A DNA stretch of 64,000 nucleotides from contig NZ_JAPDDT010000007.1 in the NCBI RefSeq assembly GCF_025950235.1, positions 186,001 through 250,000 of the forward strand, written 5' to 3'. The position numbers were made by a program, and so were the translations under genes. Position 1 is the first letter of the stretch, and each line of letters begins with the position of its first letter. Below the pieces are notes generated by a model. It did not search any database and was not told the DNA's origin. It saw nothing but the letters and a program-made list of their open reading frames with translations. Shown one piece after another: positions 27,717 to 37,073 of this stretch. Source of the stretch: Luteolibacter arcticus (lineage in GTDB: Bacteria; Verrucomicrobiota; Verrucomicrobiia; Verrucomicrobiales; Akkermansiaceae).

Positions 27717-29063
27717 ATGAGTCACTACACGATAGGCGTTCAGTATCGGTTCCATTCTGCCGGCCAGGGAATTTTTGCGAGTGGAACCCTCCAAGCCGAT
27801 CCTCACGCAGACCGCTTTCACTGGGTCTTTGACTGCGGATCAATTTCCCTAGCGGAGGTGTTGCGGCCGGTGCTAAGTCGATATCGCAGTCTGGTAGTGG
27901 ATGACTTCCTAAATCTTCTCTGCATCTCACACTTTGATTGCGACCACGTAAACGGCCTCACGGACTTGCTGGATGGCTTGCGTGTCGAGACCGTAGTCAT
28001 TCCTTACTACAGCAAGGCAGAGCGCTTGACGGTTGCCGCGCGAGAACTCGATCCCACCCCGGAATACCTAGCCTTTCTGAGTGATCCCATTGCCTTTATT
28101 CTGGAGAATGCCGGCTCGGTAGGGCAGATCATCGTGGTAGGTGGCGCAGAAGGTGACGCCGACGACCTTCAAAACTTAGGTCGCATCCCCACCGAGCCAG
28201 CTGGCGACCTGCGAGACTTCCTCGATGGGCCCCGCCGAGAATCGGCGTGGAGATTCAAGCCGAGCGAATGGCCCAATTTGGATATCGGTCTCGTGGCCGA
28301 TGAAGGAACTGTCGCGCTGGCGCACAGTTTGGGAACCTCCATCAGGGTGTGCCCAGGATCACTTGAAGCCGCAGCTTTCAATCCCCAAGTACCGGTAGGA
28401 TGGGAGTTCCTCTTCTTCCACAAGCCAATAGCTCAAAAGCTACGCGAAGATCTATTGAAGAATCTTCGAAAGCTGTTGCCGACATCGCTCAGCGTAGGCT
28501 CCACCAAAGACCTTCTGACGCTGCTTCAAAATGAGGTCAAAAGAAAGCTCATCAAAAAGGCATACTTTAGATCGATTGTCGGTAAAGTCGGTAAAGAGGA
28601 TTTAAATTCTACCTCCCTTTGCAGTTACACCGGGCCTCAACTAGTTCATTTGGCTGACTGTTGGATTACTCGCCCATGGCCCGATCTCTTGATGACAGTA
28701 GGTCGCGGCTCTGAATACTGGCATGAACACACTCCTTGGAATTGCTCCGCTCTCTACACGGGCGATGCAAACCTGAAGCCACTAGCTAACCGGGAAGAAC
28801 TGCGTGAATTCCTCACGTTGAATCGTTGGTACCAGATCGCGGTCCTCCAAGTTCCGCATCATGGTTCACGCGAGAATTGGGAATCTGGTTGCTCAGGCGA
28901 ATTCTCCAACACATTTTCGATCTTCTGTGCCGACGAGAATCATAAGCGCCATAAGCATCCGCACCGAGAGGTCGTTCTCGACCTAATGGAACGCGGGCCC
29001 CACCTTGCCAATAAGACCCAGAGCTGGACTTTGATTGGACGAGCTCATTTCACCACCACCTGA
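27717..29063 (+). CDS. Metallo-beta-lactamase-fold hydrolase, 448 aa
   Basis: The MBL zinc-binding motif HxDxDH is present as SHFDCDHVNG (H72, D74, D76, H77 counted from ATG 27717), and a distal VPHHGSRENW supplies further His ligands, as in ComEC/Rec2-type MBL domains. There is no signal peptide or membrane span, so it is a cytoplasmic hydrolase with an unknown substrate. An in-frame ATG at 27684 would add 11 residues; neither start has a clear Shine-Dalgarno. It is convergent with the Gabija-like helicase with only 15 bp between stops. MBL proteins occur as effectors or accessories in several defence systems, but its role here is not shown by the sequence. Confidence 0.75.
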   Translation: MSHYTIGVQYRFHSAGQGIFASGTLQADPHADRFHWVFDCGSISLAEVLRPVLSRYRSLVVDDFLNLLCISHFDCDHVNGLTDLLDGLRVETVVIPYYSKAERLTVAARELDPTPEYLAFLSDPIAFILENAGSVGQIIVVGGAEGDADDLQNLGRIPTEPAGDLRDFLDGPRRESAWRFKPSEWPNLDIGLVADEGTVALAHSLGTSIRVCPGSLEAAAFNPQVPVGWEFLFFHKPIAQKLREDLLKNLRKLLPTSLSVGSTKDLLTLLQNEVKRKLIKKAYFRSIVGKVGKEDLNSTSLCSYTGPQLVHLADCWITRPWPDLLMTVGRGSEYWHEHTPWNCSALYTGDANLKPLANREELREFLTLNRWYQIAVLQVPHHGSRENWESGCSGEFSNTFSIFCADENHKRHKHPHREVVLDLMERGPHLANKTQSWTLIGRAHFTTT

Positions 29064-29078
29064 TGGGATATGAACAGC

Positions 29079-30884
29079 TTACAAAAGAAGTACGCAATGA
29101 TCGCCGGTCGGCGTTAGAATCGTGGTCCGCGTCCTGGCTCGGGTCACGCTCACTCGAAGATTTTGTCGCGTCTGGGAATCAATTTTCGCTCTGTCATTGA
29201 AGCGGACGATGCGACCGAGATTACTCATAATCTGACGTCCCCTTCGGAACGGCCAGCCTTCAAAGATTATTACTTCGTCGAACTGCTTACCTTTGGCCTT
29301 GTGCATGTTCATCACCACCACTCCGGTCTCGGGCATCGCTCGGGTGGAGAAGTGGTCTTTAACGAAAGCCTGGCGGATGATGGAAAGCGCGTTGGCGTAG
29401 GCGCCGTGGTCGCGCCAGTCCTCCGCCAATGCCAGCCGCAGTTCGGTGCCTCTCTCCAAGAGCCGGATGTTTCGAACCTCCTCAGAGATTTCCTGCAACC
29501 TTGGGCAGTCAGAACGCCTCATTATTTCGCGCACCATTCCCCAGTCCTTGCCTGGGTCACCGCTCAGCCTGCACTCTTGAATCTGGTCGTATCCGGCTCC
29601 CAGTGCCAACATGATGCTGCGCTTGGGCCGCGGCTTTCCCGCCGCTTGCCGGGTGATGTAGGTCTCATGCGCGGCACGGATTCTCGTGGCTTCGTCCAGA
29701 GCGGACTGCGTGGCCTCGTTGCCCCCCTTGCCTCTGAAATAATTGCACAGCAATTCGATGAAATGCACTTGGTGCGCGGCCGTCGTCGGTTGCATCAAAT
29801 AAGCGATCACCTCTGCGGCAAGAATCGCGGCTTCGATTTCGACCACCGCATGATGACCGATAGCCTGCATGCCGGCCGGTGGCTGGCGAAAGGCGTCGGA
29901 AACCATGCGGGTCATTTTTTTGGTCGGTACCAGAACCGCCAACGACCAACCCTCTCTACCGGCTTCGACTAACCGCCTCCGAGCCTCATACACCGTCGTT
30001 ACTAACTTGGTCATTGCGGGGTCCTTAACGGCCGGAAATTCCTGAATGGAGATGCCCGCGTATGCCTGTTGGCGGAACCTCCCGGTGAGTAGATCGTTGC
30101 CAAACAAGGCGATTTCGGTGCTCCCGCTCCGATGATTGTCCGTACTCAGGTCCACGGGAGTGGGAGTGAACTCGGCAGTGAATTGGTCTAGCCGGGCCGG
30201 ATCCGCGCCGACAAAGTCGTAGATCCGCTGTTCCGGATCGGCGAGGGCGATCAAGCGGCAACGGGTCCCAACGGCCTTCAGAAACCGCCATTGGTCGAGG
30301 TTTGTGTCTTGAAACTCGTCTAGAATGATCACGGGATACCGAATCGCGATGAGATCCCTAATCCGAGCGCTTCGGTTCACGATCTGCTCGGCATACATGG
30401 CGAAGAGATCGAAAGCCACACGCCCCTGCTGGCTCGCTAGCCGCAGCCGCTCGGCCTGCTCCTGGGCCTTCTTCGTGGCCTTGCGCTCGTCACTGAGATT
30501 TCTGGCCGGAAAGCGTACCCTAATTTCGGACAGCGCGATCGCCTCATCGACGGGGCTGAGGAGCGAAATGTAACGGGGAAGCCCCACCAGATAGCCGTGG
30601 GTTTTGAGAAGTCTCCAGAAAAATGAATGATAGGTCTCGACTTCGATCCGTTCCTTTTGCTCGACGGGAATTTTATGTTCTCGGTCGATCGCCTCTTCGA
30701 CGCGCGACACCGTGGCTCGGGCGAAGCTCAGGAAGAGAATCTTTTGGGCAGCCCGCAATTGGTGCCTGGCGATCTCGGCGGCCTTCAGGATCGAGATCGT
30801 GGTTTTTCCCGAACCTGGACCTCCTTTGACGAGAAGGTGCGAGGTAGACCTCATGATCTCGCGTTGCCCATCCGTCAGAATCAT
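29079..30884 (-). CDS. gajB: GajB-like UvrD/PcrA superfamily 1 helicase
   Basis: This 601-aa protein starts MILTDGQREIMRSTS and shows helicase motif I GGPGSGKTT (21-29), motif Ia LSFARATVSR, motif II VIILDEFQDTN (about 185-195), motif III LADPEQRIYDF, and the C-terminal motifs VVVMNMHKAKGKQFDEVI and RVSVTRART. Its ATG shares one base with the stop codon of the upstream OLD nuclease gene (TGATG), so translation is coupled. An OLD nuclease directly followed by a UvrD helicase is the Gabija arrangement, in which GajA nicks DNA when nucleotide pools fall. GajB is normally about 500 aa, so this one is larger. The frame extends upstream to 31154 inside gajA; that part is a shadow. Confidence 0.75.
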   Translation of the reverse strand: MILTDGQREIMRSTSHLLVKGGPGSGKTTISILKAAEIARHQLRAAQKILFLSFARATVSRVEEAIDREHKIPVEQKERIEVETYHSFFWRLLKTHGYLVGLPRYISLLSPVDEAIALSEIRVRFPARNLSDERKATKKAQEQAERLRLASQQGRVAFDLFAMYAEQIVNRSARIRDLIAIRYPVIILDEFQDTNLDQWRFLKAVGTRCRLIALADPEQRIYDFVGADPARLDQFTAEFTPTPVDLSTDNHRSGSTEIALFGNDLLTGRFRQQAYAGISIQEFPAVKDPAMTKLVTTVYEARRRLVEAGREGWSLAVLVPTKKMTRMVSDAFRQPPAGMQAIGHHAVVEIEAAILAAEVIAYLMQPTTAAHQVHFIELLCNYFRGKGGNEATQSALDEATRIRAAHETYITRQAAGKPRPKRSIMLALGAGYDQIQECRLSGDPGKDWGMVREIMRRSDCPRLQEISEEVRNIRLLERGTELRLALAEDWRDHGAYANALSIIRQAFVKDHFSTRAMPETGVVVMNMHKAKGKQFDEVIIFEGWPFRRGRQIMSNLGRIVRFNDRAKIDSQTRQNLRVSVTRARTRTTILTPTGDHCVLLL

Positions 30885-32815
30885 CAGCCGACGTCCGGTT
30901 CGATTTCGGGTGGCGCTTCCGGCGCTTCCGGCGCTTCCGGCGCTTCCGGCGCTTCGGCGGCCGCCGGCGGCTGGCAGAAGTCTTTTAACCTGACCGCCGC
31001 CTCCTTGATCCAAGCGGGAGTCTCCGCCTCGGTGCATTGGGCGAGGAAATCGGCGATGCCCCCGTTTCCTTTCGTCGCGATAAAGTAGGCGCGCATCGCC
31101 TCCAAGGGTTGGTCGAGCCGAAGCGGATATTGGGTCGCCAGGTGTGTAGGCCACTCAATCAGACGCGCAAACCGCTTGAGGGCCGCCTCGGTGGTGCCGG
31201 CGAGGATTAGATCTTCGAAACCGTGCTGATCGTGCATCAGCAGGAGGTCAACTTGGGCCTCGATCAATGCTTGGTTCGCTTCCTCCTGCCGGTCACAAAT
31301 CGCGAAAGTCTGCTTCCCCAATCCCCGGTAAAGCTTGGCGATGCCTGCGATGTTGCTTTCGCTGTCCGCGTCCACGACGCAAATCCCCAACGCCTCCAAT
31401 GATGTGTAGCGCGTGGGATGGAGTTCTTCGAGATGACGGCAAGCGGCCGGGAAGGCGGCCGTTTCGGTTGTCCCTTCCGCCACCAGAACGCGGCGGGCCA
31501 ACAACCCTTCGCAAAAGCGCGTCCGGAACTGCTGGCGGTAGCGCTTGAGCTTCACATTTTCCGGCAGCAAAAGATCTTTCTTCGTGAGATGGCCATCGGC
31601 ATCGCGCGTGAGAATCACAGTCTCGTCGATGGCGAACTCTTCCAATACGTAGGGCGAATGGGAGGTGAAGATGGTCTGCGAAGCGAGCTTGCGGACTTCG
31701 TGGACGATGCGCTTTTGGGCGTAGGGCGGAATCGCGGTCTCCGGCTCCTCCATCGCGAAGATGACGTTCTGCTTGTCGGCGGCGATCAACGACAGCATGG
31801 CCAGCACCAGCATGTTGAGGGTACCGGTGCCCTGCCGGTAGAATGGAGCGGCATGGCTACCTTCACCGGTGGCGATGAAGGCGGTGATGACCTTGCGCAG
31901 GTGTTCGCGCGTGAGGTTCGAAACTTTGAGGTGGGGTTCAATGCCCCACTCCTTCGGAACGTACTTCTTCAGCGCGGCGTTGATGCTGTGCAGCACCGGC
32001 GAAATGCCCAAAGCCGCATCGGCGGCCACCTGCAAGGCGGCAAGTTCGTTCAAGGTCGCTTCCCACATTTTGGGCCGGACCTCTTTTAGCCGAAGAATAA
32101 TGTCTAGGAGACTGCCACGTTCGAGGCTGAGCGCGCGGGAGCCGGTTCGAACCGTGCGCAGGTAGAGGAACCCGCAGATCTGTTTATGCCGCTTGCTGAA
32201 GACCGCGGGCCTATCATCCTCGGTCAGGCTGCGAGTGAAATAGGTGGCGCCTTCGAAGTCATCCTCACCTTCGTCATACCGGCCATGGAAGGTCACCCGC
32301 AGCGCTTCGGAAATATGGCCGGGATCGACGCCTTCAGGATTGGCCTCTGTATAAAGCTTACAAAGGTTCGAGTCCCAGAACTCGATGTAATCGCCGAAGC
32401 GCCCTTTCTGGTCGTCGTTGAGGTCGCAGATGGTCGCTTCGATCTCAATTTTGATTGGATCTTCCTGCGCTGTCGCGACTTCGGTCGTCTCCTCTCCTTC
32501 TGTAGCGGGGACGCCGGTGACGGCCGGTGCGTCGGCGGCAAGTGGTGTTTCGGGAACGGGCGCGGCCGCGCCTTCCCCCTGCGGAGCGGCGGGTTCCGCC
32601 GGTGGCGTGTGGCGATAGTGACCGCGGAAGAAGTCATGTTCGTCAATGGGCGGCTGCCGGCTCAGACGATCGGGGCCGAGAACCAGATCCAGCGCTTCGA
32701 GGATCGTCGTCTTGCCAATGTTGTTATCTCCAATCAAAACGCAATGGTTGGGTAATAGGAGAGTGGCCTCTCGAATTCCTCGAAAGCGTTTGATCGTGAG
32801 TTGGGAGACTCGCAT
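30884..32815 (-). CDS. gajA: GajA-like OLD-family ATPase/TOPRIM nuclease
   Basis: This 643-aa protein has an ABC-type ATPase domain: Walker A GDNNIGKTT (29-37), signature-like QGTGTLNMLVLAML (about 328-341), Walker B FAMEEPET (353-360) and an H-loop TSHSPY (384-389). A TOPRIM domain follows with E447 (LVAEGTTET) and D482-x-D484 (VVDADSE). This is the class 2 OLD nuclease layout. Two oddities stand out: a low-complexity Ala/Pro/Glu/Thr insert at about residues 70-120 inside the ATPase domain, and a (EAP)n tail near 625-640 encoded by a 9-bp tandem repeat. It probably forms the Gabija complex with the helicase downstream (1-nt overlap). Confidence 0.75.
   Translation of the reverse strand: MRVSQLTIKRFRGIREATLLLPNHCVLIGDNNIGKTTILEALDLVLGPDRLSRQPPIDEHDFFRGHYRHTPPAEPAAPQGEGAAAPVPETPLAADAPAVTGVPATEGEETTEVATAQEDPIKIEIEATICDLNDDQKGRFGDYIEFWDSNLCKLYTEANPEGVDPGHISEALRVTFHGRYDEGEDDFEGATYFTRSLTEDDRPAVFSKRHKQICGFLYLRTVRTGSRALSLERGSLLDIILRLKEVRPKMWEATLNELAALQVAADAALGISPVLHSINAALKKYVPKEWGIEPHLKVSNLTREHLRKVITAFIATGEGSHAAPFYRQGTGTLNMLVLAMLSLIAADKQNVIFAMEEPETAIPPYAQKRIVHEVRKLASQTIFTSHSPYVLEEFAIDETVILTRDADGHLTKKDLLLPENVKLKRYRQQFRTRFCEGLLARRVLVAEGTTETAAFPAACRHLEELHPTRYTSLEALGICVVDADSESNIAGIAKLYRGLGKQTFAICDRQEEANQALIEAQVDLLLMHDQHGFEDLILAGTTEAALKRFARLIEWPTHLATQYPLRLDQPLEAMRAYFIATKGNGGIADFLAQCTEAETPAWIKEAAVRLKDFCQPPAAAEAPEAPEAPEAPEAPPEIEPDVG
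30912..30956. repeat. 9-bp tandem repeat in the gajA 3' end
   Basis: Five consecutive copies of ggcgcttcc (the last ends in g), in frame, encode an EAP/PEA repeat on the minus strand. This tail may vary in copy number through slippage. Confidence 0.85.
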
Positions 32816-32981
32816 GGGAGGCGGCTTTTCGCACGAGCCCTACAACTTCTCCGGGCTAGTGACAAGCTGGGACTAACCACTGACCTCGCCTCTGAACCTT
32901 CAAAACATCCACAGTTTCGACCCGGAGCTGGAGGTGATTACCCAAGGCAGATTCAACCGCTACGTGGTTTTCTTCTCACCG

Positions 32982-33195
32982 TGACGGTTCCCCCGAAATG
33001 GGACAGCGGGACTCAAGTTTTCCCGGCGTATGCTCGTTGTTTTTGCTGCTTGGCGAACTCGGCCGGTGACAGTGATCCGAGGCTGCCGTGCGGCCGATCC
33101 TCGTTGTAATCCTTCTGCCAGCGGTCGAGTTTCGACTGCGCGTCGGGGATATCCCAGAACAGATGCGTGTTCAAGCACTCGTCTCGAAGTAAGTG
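32982..33195 (-). mobile_element. 3' remnant of an IS3-family insertion sequence
   Basis: The minus-strand frame contains RDECLNTHLFWDI, LDRWQKDYNEDRPHGSLG and SPAEFAKQQKQ, the C-terminal end of IS3-family OrfB transposases. After its stop codon, the sequence reaches a probable terminal repeat beginning tgacggttcccccgaaa on the plus strand at 32982. The rest of the IS is missing, so the element is dead. Confidence 0.75.
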
Positions 33196-33453
33196 GACCC
33201 GAGTTCCTGAATCGTGAAGTTCGAGAGAATCGATGACCGCCCAGCAAGTGACACCTGACGAAGTGTCCTCCGCATGGGCGAAGAGCACGGGGAGAAGTTG
33301 GCCAGCTGCCTTCGCCTCTGAAAGTAAAGTCACGGCCGCAACCCAGCGGCGAGCTTCCTCAAAGGTGCCGCTGCCGCCAGCCTTGACACTGACACGAAGT
33401 GTCTCGGAATGGCGAATGGTATAGACGCAGGAGTGAAAAATGAGATCGAGCAT
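33013..33453 (-). pseudogene. Chimeric ORF: small hypothetical protein fused to IS3 transposase C-terminus
   Basis: The first roughly 86 residues (MLDLIFHSCVYTIRHSETLR to about SLELHDSGTRVH) belong to an unrecognised protein. The rest is the IS3 OrfB C-terminus. The junction falls at about 33195, where an IS3 copy inserted and later lost its 5' part. The N-terminal gene has thus been truncated. It could still be translated, but a function is unlikely. Confidence 0.7.
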
Positions 33454-33830
33454 AAGCGGGCTATTAATATTCCTATCGTAGCCCTCACCTAAAAGGTCGT
33501 CCGGAAGCGTGCAAGGGCTGTGGGGCCACTTGGTGTTGTCGATCCCGTGGTCCCGCTACACCCTAGTGCCGTGTAGACTCGAATCCTATCCCATTCGCCG
33601 ATTCGGCCCTCATCTGATCGTTGTGGGGCCGGGAAGATAGCATCGATCCGATCAATGAAACTTACATTTTTGGCCACGACTGGGAATCCCTGTCCCAGAT
33701 GTCCAAGGGTGCGATCTTCGCCGAAGGTCTTCACTCGGGGCACATGGTTCACGGGAAGGGGTGGAAGAACGCGCTCGATGAATGGTTTCTGAAGCTTAAA
33801 ATGCGCGGCTCTAAACCACGTATCGGACGA
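33454..33830. other. Region upstream of the DUF6431-recombinase cassette
   Basis: No confident gene. The frame of the DUF6431 gene stays open back to a TTG at 33621, so the N-terminus could be up to 70 residues longer. The remaining bases show no recognised site. Confidence 0.35.
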
Positions 33831-34442
33831 ATGCAGATTCTGGCCAGATTGGGAGACTCTCCTGAAACCTACGTTCGCGAGAAGCTTCATGCGGCGGCAA
33901 TGCCTCCTGCATGCTGCCCCAACTGCCAATGTTCCCGACGACTGCAAGCGCTCGGCTACTACGAGCGAGGGATTACTTCGTCAGGCACGCCACATTACCT
34001 TCGCTTTCAGGTTCGGCGATTTCGGTGCATGAGTTGCCGGCGCACCACCAGCGTCCTCCCTGATTTCTCCCAGCCTTATCGTCTGATCGCGAATCACATC
34101 ATCGGCAGCTACTTCCGTGGCAGATCGACATCGGGCTCCCAGCAATGGAGCTTTCTGCTAAACCGCTATTGGAACCGCTTTTCGGATTGGCTCCCGCTAC
34201 TCGCACCGAAGGTTCGGAAGGATTTTAGGCTGAGAATCCCTGATGATGTTCCTGACCGTGCTTGGGCCTGCCTAGAAAGTGGCCTCGGTGAAATTGGAAT
34301 CGTCACCCGAGAACTGACGATCAGGTCCAGAATCACGCTGTTTGGAGCCTACCTTTGCCATCAACCAGGTCGTAGCAAAAACGAGATCATCGGCATCCAC
34401 ACAACTGTATTGTTACGCGTCGGAAAAGATCCGCCAGATTAG
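33831..34442 (+). CDS. DUF6431-like zinc-ribbon protein
   Basis: Residues near the N-terminus contain CCPNCQCSRRLQALGYYERG and VRRFRCMSCRRTTSVLPDFS, two CxxC pairs of a zinc ribbon like those in transposase-associated DUF6431 proteins. Such genes commonly sit just before a serine recombinase in verrucomicrobial and proteobacterial elements, as here (193 bp upstream). The product is probably a DNA-binding factor of the integration cassette. I chose ATG 33831 (MQILARLGDSP, preceded by cggacga); starts at 33699 or TTG 33621 are possible. Confidence 0.65.
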   Translation: MQILARLGDSPETYVREKLHAAAMPPACCPNCQCSRRLQALGYYERGITSSGTPHYLRFQVRRFRCMSCRRTTSVLPDFSQPYRLIANHIIGSYFRGRSTSGSQQWSFLLNRYWNRFSDWLPLLAPKVRKDFRLRIPDDVPDRAWACLESGLGEIGIVTRELTIRSRITLFGAYLCHQPGRSKNEIIGIHTTVLLRVGKDPPD

Positions 34443-34634
34443 GTTCACTCGGATGAAAACCGCCATTTCCTCCCTTGGCCCGCACGTCCACCTTCGCCGT
34501 CCTTCCTCTTGGGCCGATTCCATCATCGCGATTTCATGCGGATTCAGAGGTCGCGCGGAAGCATGCGCCCCTGACTCGTGGACGGGCCGCCTGCGGCAAC
34601 TGATGAAGACCGCTGAATTGCCCCGATCGTAGCA

Positions 34635-36200
34635 ATGAATGCTGGTACTGACATTCCGACAATAGCTGACCCGCTCTTTAAAGTGGCGGCATACGTGCGG
34701 ATGTCCACCGAGCACCAGAAGTATTCGACCAGCAACCAGATGGACGTGATCCGGGAATATGCCTTCCGGCGGGGAATGGGGATCGTCCAGATCTACTCGG
34801 ACGAAGGGAAGAGCGGTCTCCGGATCAAAGGGCGTGATGCCCTGGCAAGGATGATCGCCGATGTTGAATCCGGGAGGAAGGAGTTCAGTTCGATTCTTGT
34901 CTATGACGTTAGCCGATGGGGCCGCTTCCAGGATGCGGACGAAAGCGCCCACTACGAATTCATCTGCCGCCGGCGGGGGATCGCCGTGCATTACTGCGCC
35001 GAGCAGTTCGAGAACGACGGCAGCATGATGGCCAACATGAACAAGATGATGAAGCGGGTGATGGCCGGCACCTACAGTCTGGAGCTTTCCGCGAAGGTTT
35101 TCCAAGGAGCGTGCCGCCTAATCCAGATGGGCTACAAGCAGGGCGGGACGGCCGGCTTTGGCTTGCGCCGAATGCTGGTCGATCAGAGTGGTCAGCCAAA
35201 AGGCCTCCTGAAAATGGGCGAGCACAAGAGCATCCAAACCGACAGGGTGATTTTGGTCCCTGGGCCTGACGACGAGGTCAACGAGGTGAAGTGGATCTAC
35301 ATGGCCTTCGTGCAGGACCGGCTCACCGAATCCGAAATTGCCGCAGCGCTTAACACCCGGGGAATTCTGACGGACTTCGGGCGCAGGTGGAATCGGGCGA
35401 CCGTTCACCAGGTGCTCACCAATGAGAAATATGTCGGGAACAACATTTATCACCGCACGTCTTTCAAGTTGAAGGCCAAACACGTCAGAAACCTTCCAGA
35501 CCAGTGGATCCGCGCGGACGACGCCTGGCCCGCCATCGTCGAGATGGATGTCTTTCGTTCCGCCCAGGCGATCATTCTGCAACGCAGTGAGAAGCTGTCA
35601 GACGATGAGATGCTGGAGAAACTGAAGGCCTTGGTCGGTCGTCATGGGCGAATTTCGGGCATCCTAATCGATGAAGAGGAGGAAATGCCTTCCAGCTCAG
35701 CCTTCCGCCATCGATTCGGAAGCTTGGTAAAGGCGTATTCTTTGATCGGCTACTCGCCCCACATCGACTATACCTTTATCGAGGACAACCGGGCGATTCG
35801 TGCGATGCGCCCCGAACTTTTTGGGACGGTAATTTCACAATTGAAGGAGGTCGGAGCTGGCGTGGTTCTCGACGAGAAGACAGATCTTATCTTCGTCAAC
35901 GGTGAGCTTCGTGTTTCCATCGTGCTATGCCGGCACTTCACCACGGCCCGCGGTTCGTCCCGCTGGCTGATCCGGCTCGATGCTGGCCTCCGTCCAGATC
36001 TTACGATTGCGGTCAGGCTCAGCCCTGGAAATCAGTCCATTCAGGATTACTACCTGCTTCCCACTCTCGACATGACGCTTGCCGATATCGGCCGACGGCT
36101 CGCGGACGATAACAGGATCGAATTGGATGCTTACCGGGTGGACGACCTCTGGTCCTTTTTTCGAATGGCGGAGAGAGTCAGAATCAAAGACCTATTATGA
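34635..36200 (+). CDS. Large serine recombinase (cassette 1), 521 aa
   Basis: The N-terminal resolvase domain has the catalytic motif YVRMSTEHQ (Ser24), DEGKSG, and LVYDVSRWGRF, followed by a recombinase domain (GLRRMLVDQ to LTNEKYVGNNIYH) and a long C-terminal region with a coiled stretch. This is the large serine recombinase architecture, which catalyses integration or excision between att sites. Its stop codon overlaps the ParB-like gene by 4 nt (ATGA), so recombinase and the two ParB-type genes form one operon. The GMGIVQIYSDEGKSGLRIK segment is typical of the DUF6431-associated subgroup. Confidence 0.88.
   Translation: MNAGTDIPTIADPLFKVAAYVRMSTEHQKYSTSNQMDVIREYAFRRGMGIVQIYSDEGKSGLRIKGRDALARMIADVESGRKEFSSILVYDVSRWGRFQDADESAHYEFICRRRGIAVHYCAEQFENDGSMMANMNKMMKRVMAGTYSLELSAKVFQGACRLIQMGYKQGGTAGFGLRRMLVDQSGQPKGLLKMGEHKSIQTDRVILVPGPDDEVNEVKWIYMAFVQDRLTESEIAAALNTRGILTDFGRRWNRATVHQVLTNEKYVGNNIYHRTSFKLKAKHVRNLPDQWIRADDAWPAIVEMDVFRSAQAIILQRSEKLSDDEMLEKLKALVGRHGRISGILIDEEEEMPSSSAFRHRFGSLVKAYSLIGYSPHIDYTFIEDNRAIRAMRPELFGTVISQLKEVGAGVVLDEKTDLIFVNGELRVSIVLCRHFTTARGSSRWLIRLDAGLRPDLTIAVRLSPGNQSIQDYYLLPTLDMTLADIGRRLADDNRIELDAYRVDDLWSFFRMAERVRIKDLL
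36164..36178 (+). repeat. 15-bp match to the tRNA-Ser 3' end (possible att copy)
   Basis: aatggcggagagagt occurs here, in the last codons of recombinase 1, and again at 62691-62705 across the CCA end and acceptor stem of tRNA-Ser, in the same orientation. It may be an att remnant or a chance match within coding sequence. Confidence 0.25.
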
Positions 36201-37069
36201 ACACGGAAGTTGTATGCATCCCGATCGAGCGAATCCGCGTTGCCAACCCTCGCTACCGCGACAAGCGGAAATTCGCGGTTGTGGTGGATAGCATCCGGAA
36301 ATCGGGTCTGAAAAAGCCGATTCAGGTTACGGAACGGGTCGGAAAGCCAGGAGAAGATCCATCCTACGAACTTGTCTGCGGCCAGGGACGAAAGGAGGCG
36401 TTCGAGAGCCTAGGCTTTACGGAAATTCCCGCGATTATCATCAAGGCCGACAAGGAGACCAGCATGCTCATGAGTCTGGTTGAGAACATGGCGAGACGCA
36501 CAGCGACACCCCAGGATCTTGTCGACGAGATCCTGCGACTGAAGGCATTGGGCTACAGCAATGCCGAAGTAGGCCGCAAGCTCGACATCTCGGATGGAGC
36601 TGTAAGCGGTCTGATGACCTTGAACAGCTCGGGCGAGGAGCGCCTGATCTACGAGGCAATGAGCGGCAAGATACCGGTGGGCACCGCAATCGAGATCGCG
36701 AGGGCGGAGACTCCTGAACAACAGCGAGCGTTTCTAGAGGCCTATGAGAACGGTCACCTGAATCAGGCAAACATCCGGACGGTCCGAAGGGTGCTCGCGC
36801 AACGAAACGCATTTAGCAAGAAGCTCAGCGGTTACGCCGGAGCGACGCGCTACCGGACGGCAGACGGCATCGTCGACACTCTGAAGAAGGAGACCCAGAG
36901 GCAGAAATCGCTGATACGAAAGACGCAGATCTGCGAAGCACGGCGGGTCTTCGTGGTGGAAGCGTTCCGGAACCTTCTGGCGGATGAAGACTTCACCACC
37001 CTGTTGCGTGCCGAGGGCCTGGATTCCATGCCCAAAGAGCTGAATGAGCAAATCACCTCCAAACCCTGA
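36197..37069 (+). CDS. ParB/Srx-domain DNA-binding protein
   Basis: This 290-aa protein starts with a ParB N-terminal domain (VCIPIERIRVANPRYRDKRK and the CTPase-type motif LVCGQGRKEAF), followed by a KorB-like HTH segment (GYSNAEVGRKLDISDGAVSG). ParB-family proteins bind parS-like sites and hydrolyse CTP. No ParA partner is present, so partitioning in the usual sense is unlikely; it may control the recombinase or a chromosomal element. It overlaps the recombinase gene by 4 nt and is followed after 4 bp by a second ParB-type gene. Confidence 0.8.
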   Translation: MNTEVVCIPIERIRVANPRYRDKRKFAVVVDSIRKSGLKKPIQVTERVGKPGEDPSYELVCGQGRKEAFESLGFTEIPAIIIKADKETSMLMSLVENMARRTATPQDLVDEILRLKALGYSNAEVGRKLDISDGAVSGLMTLNSSGEERLIYEAMSGKIPVGTAIEIARAETPEQQRAFLEAYENGHLNQANIRTVRRVLAQRNAFSKKLSGYAGATRYRTADGIVDTLKKETQRQKSLIRKTQICEARRVFVVEAFRNLLADEDFTTLLRAEGLDSMPKELNEQITSKP

Positions 37070-37073
37070 AGCT

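Noticed and set aside
30884..31154. Upstream extension of the UvrD-like helicase frame
   Set aside because: It lies inside gajA and encodes a Gly/Arg-rich, unlikely N-terminus; helicase homology starts at ATG 30884.
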